Origin: Cristatella mucedo
Lineage: Eukaryota > Bryozoa > Phylactolaemata > Cristatellidae
NCBI GenBank assembly: GCA_009760855.2
Contig: WPIO01000092.1
Location: 872,501 to 930,000 of the forward strand
Direction of reading: 5' to 3'
DNA: 57,500 nt
Of this stretch, positions 23,701 through 36,800 are shown one piece after another. The position numbers and the translations under genes are program-made. Position 1 is the first letter of the stretch; each line of letters starts with the position of its first letter. Below the pieces are notes generated by a model that was given only the letters and a program-made list of their open reading frames with translations, did not search any database and had not been told where the DNA came from.

Positions 23701-26700
23701 GCGAGGGTCGCGAGCACAGACCCCCAGCCAACTGTCAGCCCTCGCGTCAATATATCGGTCCGCGAGTGGCGTCGGCCTCCGACGACGAGGTATTCGATCT
23801 CTTCCAGAATCTGGACGCTAGGTTGTCTTTGCGGGCGTCGGAGAAAGGCGTGAGCTATTTCGCCACTACCGGCACCGACCCTAAGCGGGGGAGGGGGTGG
23901 GCCCGCGGATGTACGGCTACACGTGTGTTCGCGACACGTGCGTCCGCACTTCGGCCGCTCAGCCGCTCTCTCTCTCTCTCTCTCTCGAGTGAGCTCGGTT
24001 GCGAATTATGTCGACGCGTGCCGTAGCATACGCTGGAGGGGCGCAAATCTCGACGAGTCATCGAGCCGGCTCAGGTCTTGTACTGAGCCCTGGCAGCCCT
24101 AGAGGGGCCTTCATTGTCGGCTACATCCGTGTATCCGTAACTGCCGCAGTGAAAAGTTATGCACCTCAGGCGGCGGTGGCTGGTGGTGGCCACTCGGCTC
24201 ATTGTCTTCGTTTTTAAAGGTTTCCAGTGCTCCGAATACAAAGCGAGCCTGTGTTTTTCAGCCACCCCCCCCCCCCGCCCACCGACCGGCTCGTTTGATG
24301 GCTAGCGCCGACAGCTAAATTGTAACCGCATCCTGGCGGTGGCTTTGTTAATGCGACTTTCTCATTCGGCACCTGCTTGCAGGTACATGCTGTACTCGAG
24401 CGCCCTCAAGGAGAAGCGCCTGGTGTCCGGCAGCTATGCATACTGCTATGCCGAGCAAGGACATGAGAGCCACAGCGAGTCCACTCTTCTGTTTATGCAC
24501 GGCTTGGGCGGTGAGAAAGAAGTATGGATTCCTCTACTCAAGGTGAGACCAGCGACTGTCACTTAGCGACAACTCCCCCCCCCCGGCTATTCTAGGTCCA
24601 AGTGAAGAAAAATGTGTAAAGATGGGCTGACCTAGCAGCCTCGTCTTTATAGCACGCAGAAGAGCCTTAGCGGCGATAATCATCCGCTTGCCTAGGAGGG
24701 CAAGGAATAACTGCCTGACGCTGCCGGACTCTAACCCGCGGCCTGAGTCACGAAGTGCGAACTCCTCGCCCCTTTGCTAAGATCCGGGGATGAGTGGATC
24801 GTGTTCGATAGGAAAAGTGCCTAGAATGAGATTTAATTCTCTTAGGCTGCTATTATGTAATATCATTATTACTACTGTTATATCATTAGATGCAGTTCAT
24901 GTTCGGTGCTGCTTAGATGGTCTATTTACTGGACAAGTCAGCTATTTGTAGTTATGCAGGCTATTCACGAATTCACTTCCGTATAGGACTCAGCATATGC
25001 TTTACGGGCCTAAGATAAGCATAACATAAGCCTCTCCCTCATTTACCGATCCCAATAGGCCCTCTGGGGTGGCCAATCGGACAGACCATCCGTTCAGCAT
25101 TTTTCCTATGATTGTCTCACGAAAAGCCAGCACATGGCACCGTCCTGGGCGCGATCCTGGCCTATTCCCTCGGCTGAACCACTTGAGTTTTTACGAGAGA
25201 TGGTACATTGCCGGTTCAAAGAATTGCTCGAGCACTGCCAGCTGCATTGTTCTGCCCTAGGGGGCTCGAGCCACAGACCATTTGCTTCACTAAGCCGTGG
25301 TAGCCTAGGAAATAAAGGGCTCGCTATTCACGACCGTAGTCGCTAGTTCGAATCCTGCAGTTGTGCCTGACCATGACTTTGCAGGTTGCCCGCTGACGGT
25401 GCTGCCCAGGATGACCCTAGGCTATCAGCAGAGAAATCAGGGAAGTCCGGAAGGACCGTGCTCTCAGAGCACAGGACAGACCTCGGGCCCTCCGAATGTG
25501 CCCTACCGACATTTTGCCGAGCAGAGACTTCCGGCAGCAGCCCAATCAACCCGGTTATGCCGTCCTTGGCCTCGGCAGCCCCGGCGAGTTTTATTTGCTT
25601 AGGAGCTGAAGCAAACACGGGTAACCTGCTGCCCTGGTTCTGGCCTCGGGCTCCAGTCCAACCCTCGCCAGCGAGCGAAGTTCGTCCACTCGTGATGAGG
25701 AGGGAGGTGGCGAGAGTTCGGTCGTTGATCCATCCATCCAGTGAGTGCCCTTCGGTCTGGTGCCGGTCACATGCCTTAACCTCGTTTTTTTTTTGAGTAA
25801 GCCCATTGGTCGTTGTCCATCGAGTCGCTCGGGAGAGAGATATCCCGAGTTCCGCCGTAAAAAAAATTGCGAAAACTCTTGTCGGCAACCCGAACGCGCC
25901 GAGCCCTTCAAATAGGAGGTGCGAAAAAGTAGACGCAGCGTCATTCAAAGGAGTAGAAAAAGAGAATGGAGGACAGAAACTGAGGCGAAAGAGGGCAGCT
26001 GCTATAGACCGAAGCAGAGCCAGCTCGCTCGTGCCTCGCTCGGCGCCTCGTTCTAGTTCGCGTCCCCTTCCGGCGGCGGCAGGTTTGTGCGTCTTAGTCG
26101 TCGAAACAGTTGGGGTTGGATCGCGGCAGGCAAAGTCGTAGAGTCTTGACCTTCACGGTAGCGATAGGAGACAACCAAAGCTGTCTTCAAAAATTTACGT
26201 GGCAGATGGCTGCGAATGCAGCGTAGCTGACGAAGAAATGCTTTTAAGCTTTGGTTTGGACCGGTGGTTAAGGTGCTCGCCCCTGGACCAGGGCCAGGCT
26301 GAGGTCAAGGTCTTGAGCCCCGTGGCATATGTGGAGCGCCTGAATAGAGTTATGCGTTTTTCAGGGCGCTATACAAATGTCTCATTTGTCACCCATTTCT
26401 CTGCTATGTAGAATGAAATAGCCGTTAAATTAACCCCTAACTGCGTAACTGCTGCTGCAATGCCGTGAACCAGAAATGAACGAGGTCATTTCGTCGCCAA
26501 AGAGTCAAAACAGGGTCTGGCTTCGATGCCCCGACGAAAACGTTAAAACACTTGCAATACGGGTCTGTGCACGTGACGGGTTGCACCGTGACCGAGATTG
26601 CATTGCATTAGGGAAATTCGGCTCTATAGAGGCAGGAAATGCAGGGGACGCATTGAACCTCAAAATTCGAAGCCGAAGCACGGCCGGTAGCATCAGCCGA

Positions 26701-29700
26701 CAAGTGATCAACCCGGCTGACGTAGAATACCAGCATTTCACTACAAACGAGAGTCTACTTACCTTCGTGGGAAGTAGGAACAGGAAGGTGAGTTCGGAAC
26801 TTGCCCTAATAGAGCTATTTGATGTGACATTGCATCGGAGCGTCTCGGCGTTGTGGCTCGGCTCTTGCTCGTGGTCCTTGTTGTCGTTGACAAGTGGGAG
26901 GGGGTGGGGGGCTAGTCGGTCGAGTCTAGCTGTCAGCTAGAGCGTTCAATAGCAGACCGAGTTCCACTTGTCAACCAATTAGTTCATTTCTACTTGATGA
27001 ATGCAAGGGGCATGGTCGGGGATCGGCAGCTCCTGACAGCCACTAAAGTGAATATTAACCTGATTCTTCCGCGGAGTGCTTCGAGTGTAATACAGCCGAC
27101 CAAAAGGAGACATGCACGCGACGACGGCCGCGGGAAACTGGGACGCGGGTCGCACCTCGAAGCCGCGCTATTCCGTTGCTCATTTGACCCGATTCCTTCT
27201 GGGCCGCTGCCCTATCTGTCAATCAGTGCGACTCAGTGAGTGCGAGTGCAGCAGCGATCGCCAGAATCGCCGCCGCCGTGCGGCACGAATTGCGGCGGGT
27301 GCCACGCGATAGTTTGACTCCTGCCACCGCTTAAGTGGGGCAGTGCTAGCGGCTGATGGATGCCGTTGCCTGAGCTGGCACCGCCACCAGCCGACGCCGC
27401 TGGTGTGCTTGCGATTGGCAACCTTTCTGTTTATTCCATGCTTAAGAAGGTAGCGAAGTTGGCATGTGACCTGAATGCCGAACTAGCCCGAAATCAAAAA
27501 ATTTAGGCGAGGAGGTCACCTCTTTCTTTTACGAGTCACAGCTGCGCCCGGAATCTTGCCGTCTCACTACCAAGAAAAGCCACTCCTTCATCAGCCGTGG
27601 CCAGAGGTCCGGCACGCCTGCAGGACTGGCTTTTCCAATATGTACAGTCGTGTACTGCTGCCTCATTGACTGCCCAGTCCAAGGTTTGCAGCTATGGAAA
27701 GTTATCTCTATTCACGAGCTTCACATTAGCCACCGGGCTTGAGTCCACGACCTCGGTCATCAAATACATTCACCTCGACTTTCGGTCGATGTACACTCTA
27801 GTCTAGCTGCTGTGGTCTTGCTATCGGTCCGAAAGATTACAGGCCTTCCCCTCTTGTTCATATAGTGCAGCCATGTAAAAATGAGCCGGGGATCTGCAGG
27901 TATAATGCTCCAAAACACCCCGAGAAGCCCCGAATCGCCCAGAAAAAATCATTTGACAGCCTCTTCTTGTATAGCGGCAGAAGAGCCCTAAAGGCTATAA
28001 CCCTATAACCGCCGCTTGCAGCGGCAATAAAGGATCGTCCACCACAGGATTCGAACCCACAACATCGAGACTGAGGTCGAGAAGAGCAACCACTCCACCT
28101 AGGGGCAGTCTGTTAAACATAGCTAGCTGTGAAAGCTTACCATTTGAGCTAGCCATTTCGTCGCGACAGCTTTCTGTATATTTCAACGCTTCAGCACGGA
28201 CGTTCTGGTTAGCCACTAAATTTTGCAGCAAAGTGTGCTCGAGCGAAGAATCTTACGTAATTGAGTGCTAGTCTTGTCGAGATTTTCGCGTCCAACTTGC
28301 CAGAAGAAGCGAGCCGTGTGCCAGTTGTTGAAGTGTCACACCGCGGTGGAGCCTAACTGATTCAAGATGAACCATTTCTGCACCGCGTTCCATGGCAATC
28401 ATTTTTTGGCGGCTGCTGAGACGCCCGTTTCTCTCGGAGGCAGCGACGCGGGTTCAGATCAGATGTTTGAAGGTCGAAGATCGAAGGTTGACGCTTGCTT
28501 TCCCGGCGACCTATTCCTTTCGTTGCTCGCCACGGCCGCTCGCTCGTCCTTTCCCCAAAATCGCACGCCGTGCCGGCTAGTGGGTCGGCGCTTGGTGCCA
28601 CGACTGTCTTCCCAGATGTGCTAATCGCGCACTGCACGACAGCCGACGCACTCAAGCCTGTTATCAATGTTCACACTTCGCGACGGATATCTTTTCAGCT
28701 GCTGCCAAAGGACATGCATGTCGTCGTTCTCGACATGCCAGGTCACGGAGGAACGAATGTGCTAGAAGATGACGATCTTTCGTTTGCCGGCTTTGCGGCA
28801 AGAGTGCACGAGGTAGGGTTCACATTGCCAGTCAGTCGCTTATTGCTGTCTAGCTTGCCAACATTAGCACCAAAGCATCCCTTTCGGATGACGCGAGTGC
28901 GAAAGTTGAGCATTAATGGGATGCCTACTGAATTCGAAGAGTGTTTGCTGTTGTCAAGCTACCTCGCTGGAGGCGTGAAGTACACTTTTATAATTCCACT
29001 ATTGTTAATATACGGTAAATCGACTTGACAAACATGACAGATGGTAATGGACTTTTAATTTAGAAACTGGATCGCCACGATATACAAGTCCAAGCAACGG
29101 AATTTTGCAGGTTAGGTAGTGTAAATAGTCGTCCGTGGACAAATGCAACAATCGCGTGATGTAAGACTTCCTAGAGAAAGGCGTATTGGATAGCATAGGG
29201 ACCGACTTTGATTGGGTTACAGTAGATCCCTTAAGTAACGGCTGCTACTCAGCGGGTTTAACTTGATAATGTCATATGACCGAACTCCCTGAGGAACCGA
29301 TGAGGCACAATTCTCTATGGACTCCGATGTCGCATGTCACTTGTTATCTCCTATCTGCTCCGTTATTGCTTCCAAACTACTTTCATACGGCCCTAATGCA
29401 AGGGTCGATAGTACAGCTGGCAACATTGTTCTGGGGAGGGGTCAGCAATGCGATGACGACCTCGTGCAAGCCTGTTAATTATGAAGCCTAATACTTCAAT
29501 TTTCATTCTCCGCCGTCCACATTAACAAAAGTTTTCGCTGAAAAAACTTTTATGAGGCGCTTAGCGAATCCATTCATTGGCTCAGCGTTTAAGCTGCTTG
29601 CCCCAACCAAGGTCAAGGCGAATTTACTTGATGACCGACCCTCGTTTATCGTGGTTTATCAGTTAGAGACTACCACTATAAGTGAATTTCCGCAAAGTAG

Positions 29701-32700
29701 GATTCTTTATTTAGAAATCGAATATTTTCTAAGCATAGAAAACGTGTTAGCGACCCTCTAAATACGTTAATTTCAACATTAAGTAGACCCCTTTGGGCAT
29801 GAAATAAATAGGATGACCAATCAGTGAACTGCACGCTCTGATTTTTTGGAAAAAAGCTGATACTGTGCTTGCTGCTACTAACCAAACCTGGATGCTTATA
29901 TTGTGCCTGTCACCCCTAGCCATGTTATTCTTGTTGTTTATTAAGCATGCAACCACTAACCATTCGATCGTGCTTCCTTTGCAGCAAATGTAAAGTACCT
30001 AGAAAGAGAGTGAGTTATCTGAGGGCGCTATATCAAATGCATTATTATTATTATCATCGTCGAAAACAGCTTGCCGCCAGTGGCATGCTACTGTCATATG
30101 CTGCTGGCCATCAGTCGGTCTAGTGTAGTGGTCCAGCGGCTCAGCACTGTACTATTTGTTTTCGGCTTTAGTTCGTACTGCTTGCTAATCTTCGAGACCG
30201 GAAGCTGCACCTCGTCGGCCAATCCTTGGGTGGAGCCGTGGCTGCTGCTTACGCAAGATTCTACCCTCAGCAAGTGGCCATGTTGTCAATGGCATGCCCT
30301 GTCAGTAAGTAGCCGACCCCGAAACCGGATGTTTGGTGGCGGTGGCCTCGGCCACTTGGGTTGCCATGCTGTAGAGATTCATTCACAGCTTCCTTCAGCT
30401 GCATCGCCGATGCCGCTCGCGGCTCGTGAGCCTGACCACGTGGTGTGGTGAGTTCGGCTCAGCGTCAGTTCAAACTTTGGTTACTGCTCCTATCCGTGAT
30501 TCTTTAAGAGAGGTTCGCTTGTCACGGTTCGTTGCAGTTGGCCGTGACCAAGTGGGTAGATGGGTGGATGGGATTCGGTTTGTCTTTGCATTAAGAAAAT
30601 CGCAACCTAGGAGAAAAATGCCCGCAAGTCTGTGCACCTCTTGGATCCACAGGCCTGCTTGAGTACGTGGCCAGGTGACACGTCTGATCAGCAGCAGCAG
30701 CAGCCAAACAATCTTTGGGCAAATTTCCGGCGGTTTTCTAAGAAAATATCTACTAACACCCACTGAGCAGGTGCTGAGCAGGCGTTCGCTTCTTCTGGTC
30801 TACTTCGCTGTCGTTGGCAGCAGCTGCTGGCAGCTGCTAGCGGCTGTCGAAGTAACTGGCCAGCTGCGCTCCACTCGTCGCCGCTGCCGCGGCATCTAGC
30901 TTCAAAGAGCAGCGGGCTCGTGCGACTGGCACGACCATTCAATTTGTGGCCATCAGCTTGAATTCGCCGCCATTGTTTGCTATCCTTTGGGCAGTCAACA
31001 GCCGCTGCTCGTGCCGTAATGATTGGCACCACCGCCGCACTGCATGTCAGCCTCTGCCCCGATCGTGTCGCCGGCTCAGAAGTGCCAGCAGGCCACTGTC
31101 GCGGTCGCCGATTCGCCACAGCCGGACGCTCCTTTTAGTGGCATTGTGCATGGAAAAGCGGCTGATGCCTGTGTAGGCCGCCTTGCCCGTGCGAGTAGCA
31201 GCATGCGGAAGTGTGCACAAGTCCGATCGAAAGCAAAGCTTTCAATCTGCCTTTACCTCGGCACCACTGGCCTGGCCACTACCCCCCTCGCCGGCCCTCG
31301 CGGGGTGGGAATCGAGGCCAAAACCGAGCATGCGCACGAGCATGCGCACAGCGAGCTGAGAGCACGTCAGAAGATGGCCAGGCTTCTGAAGCAGGCGGCT
31401 CTGCGACCCTTCCGCTCCCTACGTCCGACGCCAGGATAAATGCTAAAAAGACCTACCTCTGTGGGGGATGTCATGCAGAGTAGGCTGATGTAGACTGTAG
31501 TTTTCGGTCATCTACGGAGCCCTTACAGTACTTCAGGGGTCCCTTACTGCCTATCTCGACGACGTTCGCAATTGAATCGGTACTGAGTTTCTGAAGGGTG
31601 TCGCCGATCAGACCAATCTGATGGTTATATGCAGCGTAGCGACACCCGATAGAAGTTGGAAGCCTTGCCCTCAAGATTGGTTCAGCTTGCATTGCTATCA
31701 TGACGTCGACCTGCAATAAAGGTGTACTATTCCGAAATGACTTGCTCTTGGGTAAGCATGCTTCCCCTACGGTCGAGTCGGCTTACTTTTAGCTAAACAA
31801 CGTCGCTAAAATCAGGGCAGCTAAACTAGTTCGCATTCGTGACTTCAGGACTCTTCTCGGCATGTACTCTTAACTGGTGCAGCAGTCAGCAGCAGCTGGT
31901 CTGACCGGTCAGCTGCCACATGACGTATCTGTCAGAGCTTCATTGGTTACCTACCGAGCGTCCAGGTGCAATTTCGAAATGCTCAAGTCTAGATTACCTG
32001 ACTACTTATTCGAACTCGGCTCTCGCCCCGCCTGCTCTGCAGCATCTGGTCGTCTCGCGGTTTACTCGCACTGAATTGAAGACATCTTTTGGCGATCGAG
32101 CCTTGTGTGCTCGAATGCTCTGATGAAAATCTGTGACTTGCTTCCGGCTAAGGTCACTGCCTGGAATGACCTTCACCTTTTAAGTCTCTGCTAGAGACGC
32201 CTCAGCTTCCGTCAGCTTTCTCTTCGACCCAGTGAGCACTTCGTTTTATGTTTCCGGCGTGCTTTTTGTGTGTACCTGTGCATGATTCAGCGAACGTTCC
32301 TAGCTACAGGTCTTACCAGCCAGTGGCCTCGAGTGCCTTAATGCTTGCAATCGTTTGTTGCTGGCCCAAGTATGGAACTTAGTTTGCTTTTGCATGCTTG
32401 ATACCAAGCATATAAATAAGCCTCTATGAATAATGATTCTCTAGCAGGGAATCGTAGAGCATCTGGATAGAGATAAGATTTTCGTAAGGCACTGTACAAG
32501 CTAGCTATCATTATTATTATTACAATGATAATTGTTGTTAAAGCAAAGCACATGTGAATAGGCTTTCGAAGCAGACACACATGCTGTAGCTCACCTTCCC
32601 ATGCGACTTGGACTTTATGACTTGGTCTGTGTGTTGTGCAACTGCTTTAAAATGGTACAGGCTTAACTGTAGCATGTCTTTAACGCATGGCTCTCTTATT

Positions 32701-33788
32701 GCAATTGAAGACGTCCGTGTACCGTCTGAAGGACTAAATGGCTGACCAAAGGCTGCGTAATTTAGTTGCAGTTGGCAGCAAGCGGCACTTTTACATCAGG
32801 CGTCATGGGTAGCTGCCAGTCTATAGGGCTACAGGCCGGCCCGTTCTAGTTTCTGAGATTTTTCGTTGAGACGCTTTGAGCATTTTCCTCACTCTCAATA
32901 TTCTCGTTGCAGTGAAAACTCCCGAGGACAACACCGAGTTCTCCAAAATTCAAAGAGAAGGCAAGAACCCTCTTACTTTTGATTCGCTGGAAGACATGGA
33001 GTGGCTGCTCAGGAATGGCGCTCACGAACCGATCGAGGTGCCGAGACAGGTACGGCCGTAGCCGCGAACGTGAGAAACTGTGAGAGAAGCCACCGATGGG
33101 ATTCGCAGCACCGCGAAGCTATGGCGACGGACGAAAAAGCCGCCTGCGAGGGAGGAGAAGTAAAAAGAAGGAAGAGTAGATAGAGGAAGGTAGAGTCAGA
33201 GGCAGGGACAGATAGAGGGAAGTAGAGACACGGAAGTAGCGACGTGCTACTGAGCTACGACCTTCGGTCGTTATGAATGACGAAGAGCAAGGTTCTTAGA
33301 GCAGAGTGGAGCGTTTGAAGCCACCTAAGTTTATTTATGCGGCGGCATTAATACCGAGGACGGCCTTTAACGGCCCCTCATTATACTAGGGGAGATATCC
33401 TCATTACTGCAGAGCACTTTTTATGGCTGTCTAATGGTCAGCATACAGTCGGATACGGTGACGGAAGATCGTGCCCTAACTGTCTTGAATTCGATAGCAA
33501 CCATTGGGATTCCTGAATGGCCCTCGCAGACCTTGTCGGCAAGATGTAGCCGGCCACTAGTCGTCAGCAGCCGGAACTGTCGATTAATTTCAGGCAGTTT
33601 ACCACGAATACCGCGAATAGTTTTTTCGCTGACTAAATTTAGCTATTTCTTTGCCACTCCCAGACGTGCATCCTTCCTGACGCTTGTACAGCTTGACGCG
33701 ATCAAGAACCCAATCACCCGAGAACCCAATCGCAAGAAGTCAGCTTCGGTCGACCACTGCAGACGCCAAGCGTTGAGGCACCTAGCCG

Positions 33789-33829
<41 letters not shown>

Positions 33830-36800
33830 CCCACAACAGTCAGCTGATGTCCGCCGGTGTAGGCCGAGGTCGGTCCGTCCCTACGTCTCCACCTCTCGGA
33901 ACGCCGATTCTGGGAAGTCACCTTAAAAGTCAACCTGACAAGGAGAGAGGGACCGGGAGGTGCTTCGTACGCACGCATTAGAGGGGAGGGGCGAACAAAG
34001 TCGCCCGGGGGTTTGGTGAAATATACCGCCGTTTTTGTCCCGACAATAAGTGAACCTATCCCCATCCCGGCGGCGAGTGAAGAGCTTGTTGGTCTGTCCA
34101 GAATGGGGGTGGGGGGATCGCCTGCCCCGTTGCCCTCGGTGACTCGCGCCTTCTCCTGCCTCGCGGCTTCTCCAGTGGCCTCCAGCTACCTACCGCTCAC
34201 TCTACGGTAGGAATGGCTAGTCCACGCTGCAAAGGGCCAATCGATGCGGCTCAGTCTCAAAGCCGCAGCCGCCGCCGAGCTAAGCTAAAGCCTGCCTGCG
34301 GCGAGGCCACAGGTCGTCCATCCAGGCACGCCTGGGGGGGGGGGGGTTGAACCTTAGGCGAGCTCCAGCGAACTGCTTTCGAGCTGCTTTTTTGCATTTA
34401 TTTCAACTCGGGACATGCGATCCGAGCTGACTGTACCTACCGGCACGTGACGGTTGAAACCCCTACGTTGACAGCGGTCCAAAATGCTCAGGATTATTAT
34501 TATTATTATTAGGGTCAAGGGGTCAAGCCGATCCTCGACATACTTACCGTACATAGGCAGATTGGGAGGCCGGGTGAATCGTTAAGTCCACTATCGTAAA
34601 TGCCATCCAGCACCGAAGATTTTCCACGAGTTCCGGGCGTTACCCGGTGAGCAAACCGTCGATGACGTTTCGTGCTCTTTTTTCGGTTACCACTTGAGTT
34701 CACTCTCTGTCGAAGCGGTTCTCCGGGCTCTGCTAGCAGTCTATGGCCGGTCGGCCGCCCCACTCAGCCAGCTGGGGCCAGTTGTCAAGTTATCCAACTG
34801 AGCTCTGCCTAACTGCACGGCTGGTTTGGCATGCCGGGTACAGTTGCTGGATATCACAGGTTAGTGGTATGACAACAACTGCAGAAGACCGGTCCTGTCT
34901 TTAGAGTACAGTGAGCTCGCGGTATCTTCGCACCGAAGTTTGCCATTTTATTAGGCACCGTACCAAAATCAACGTTAAATTACGACTTGGAGTACGATAA
35001 GTGTATTTATTCAAATTTTGCTCTCAATCGCACTGAATCGTTTGCTTCGCGTGCTTATGTGTGCTGACACTGTGCACGCTGCCACTAACCACATTTGCAT
35101 GCTGACCCTGTGCATGTCACCCCTAACCATGTTATTCATGTTGTTTATCAAGCATGATATTACTCACCATTCAATCGTGTTTCCCTTTGCAGCAAATGTA
35201 AAGCACCTAGAAAGAGATTTGAGTTCTCTGAGGGCACTTTATCAAGTGCATTATTATTATTATTATTATTATTCGGTTCTTAAAATTCTAGCAGGGATGT
35301 GCATGGCTGACCTGACCCAAATTGATAGATCGTAGATCATCCATTTGGAGCCGTCAACGACTCCTTTTGCGAGCCAACCAACCGAATAGCCGGGTGTCGC
35401 GACAAAACCATCGAGCGAAACCACACAGCCCATCAGCTGACCTTGACACTTCGCTTGTTTTGCGGTGTTTCAAAATCGGCTGTGCCCCTGGGAGGGAGTC
35501 GGCGGTCAGGTATGAGGAACTACAGTTCCCGATCGCAATGGAGATCATTCTGAGGCTCGTTCGGCTGGCTAAAGCGTTTGTGAATCGCTTATGCAGAACG
35601 CGTTTGAAGATGTTGTTTTGTCGAGTACCTACTTCACGCTGAGCCCCGGCAGCGAGTAAGGTGTCTGCCGGCCCGCTCTCATTCAAAAAACACCCCGACC
35701 CCAGCCGTCGGCTTTTCGTCAGAGGGAGAGGGAGAGTTGCCGAGGCTTACGAGTTGCAAGACTTGCCGGCTGCTGGTAGGCTGAGTCGCCGTTGCTCCTG
35801 CCGAGTCGACCAATGCACTGTGAGCCTTTCCTCGTCATGCCTGCCGGCTCTCTTTGCATCTCAGTCTCTGTGCCAGGAACTTATTGCGATGGCCCAGACC
35901 GTTACGTGCCAAAATGGCGAATTTTCTTTCGCTAGCTCGCACAGTCTTACCCTTAGCTTGATCTCCGTCCGAGCTTGCAGCTGTTCTGAGTGGGCCGCCC
36001 TAGCCAGTGACCAGATAGCTAGGTTTCGCAAGAGCAGTCCAGTACCTCTGTTTCTTGTGCCGGTTCTTGTCCAGCGACTGGAACAAACCATCCTATATGT
36101 GGTCGGTTTTTTTTTGCAGATCATGAAGGCAATGTTCAGCACCAAAAGAAGCAGCAAGCAGTTCTACGAGCGAGGTTAGCCTGAAGCGATTGGCGGCAGC
36201 AGCCTCAGCGCTGGCGCTGGCCGAAAGCAAGCAGCAGCAGTAGTAGCATCTTCGAGCAGACCTCTAGAATGCGAGCATTCTTCTGTCTGCGATAAAACAT
36301 TCTGTTTTTCTCGCCGACTAGTAATGCTGGGCTACTAATGGCAGCCAGATGGCCGCCGACGAGGAGTGGTGGGCCAGACTGGTCGGGCTTAGCTGCTTAA
36401 GTTCAGGGTCGGTTCCTGGCCAATCAGAATTGGCGTTACTCACTCCTCGGTCAAGCAAGCTTCTTCCACTCCCTCCGCAGTTACATCGGTAGCGTAGCAG
36501 CACTAAAGCCGCTTTCCCGAATGGGAAGATTCTTTCTATAGTTAGCTTTTGCATTTGGTCTCACATCTCATGCGACAGCAGCCCATCTTTTCGTGAGCCG
36601 GCGGCCCGAACAGCAGCCTACGTGCGACCGGACGTGAGTCGAGAAGTGCCGTGTCCCCTCCAGCACTCAGCCGCCTGTTCCTGCGAGCTGCTACCTGGTC
36701 GTTGTGGGAATACATTTACCATCGGTGGATGCGACCGTTACGATTGTCTTCATATCTAGCAAACCGACCTTCTTTGGGTCTTCTTTGTTTGTTAAAGGTG

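Larger units (their letters stand above)
19700..24000. other. CpG-rich island over the promoter and intron 1
   Basis: Base composition is strongly G+C and CpG rich from about 19.7 to 24.0 kb, unlike the flanks. It covers the promoter, exon 1 and most of intron 1. Because stop codons are rare in such sequence, many long overlapping open frames appear on both strands (for example 22416-22841 and 23167-24026 on +, 23238-23750 on -). They are Arg/Ser/Pro/Ala rich with no recognisable domain, so they are not called as genes. Intron 1 also holds a TC-rich tract (21619-21860), a G19 run (22965-22983) and a TC run near 23968. Confidence 0.6.

Noticed and set aside
22416-24026. Long overlapping open frames in the CpG-rich block (up to 245 codons)
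   Set aside because: They overlap on both strands and several frames, are rich in Arg, Ser, Pro and Ala, and have no recognisable domain. This is expected where stop codons are rare.
25343-25948. 201-codon minus-strand frame inside intron 2
   Set aside because: No recognisable domain; it overlaps other open frames and lies in a transcribed intron of the opposite strand.
26476-26940. 154-codon plus-strand frame as an alternative exon
   Set aside because: No similarity to the lipase, no convincing flanking splice pair and no known domain.
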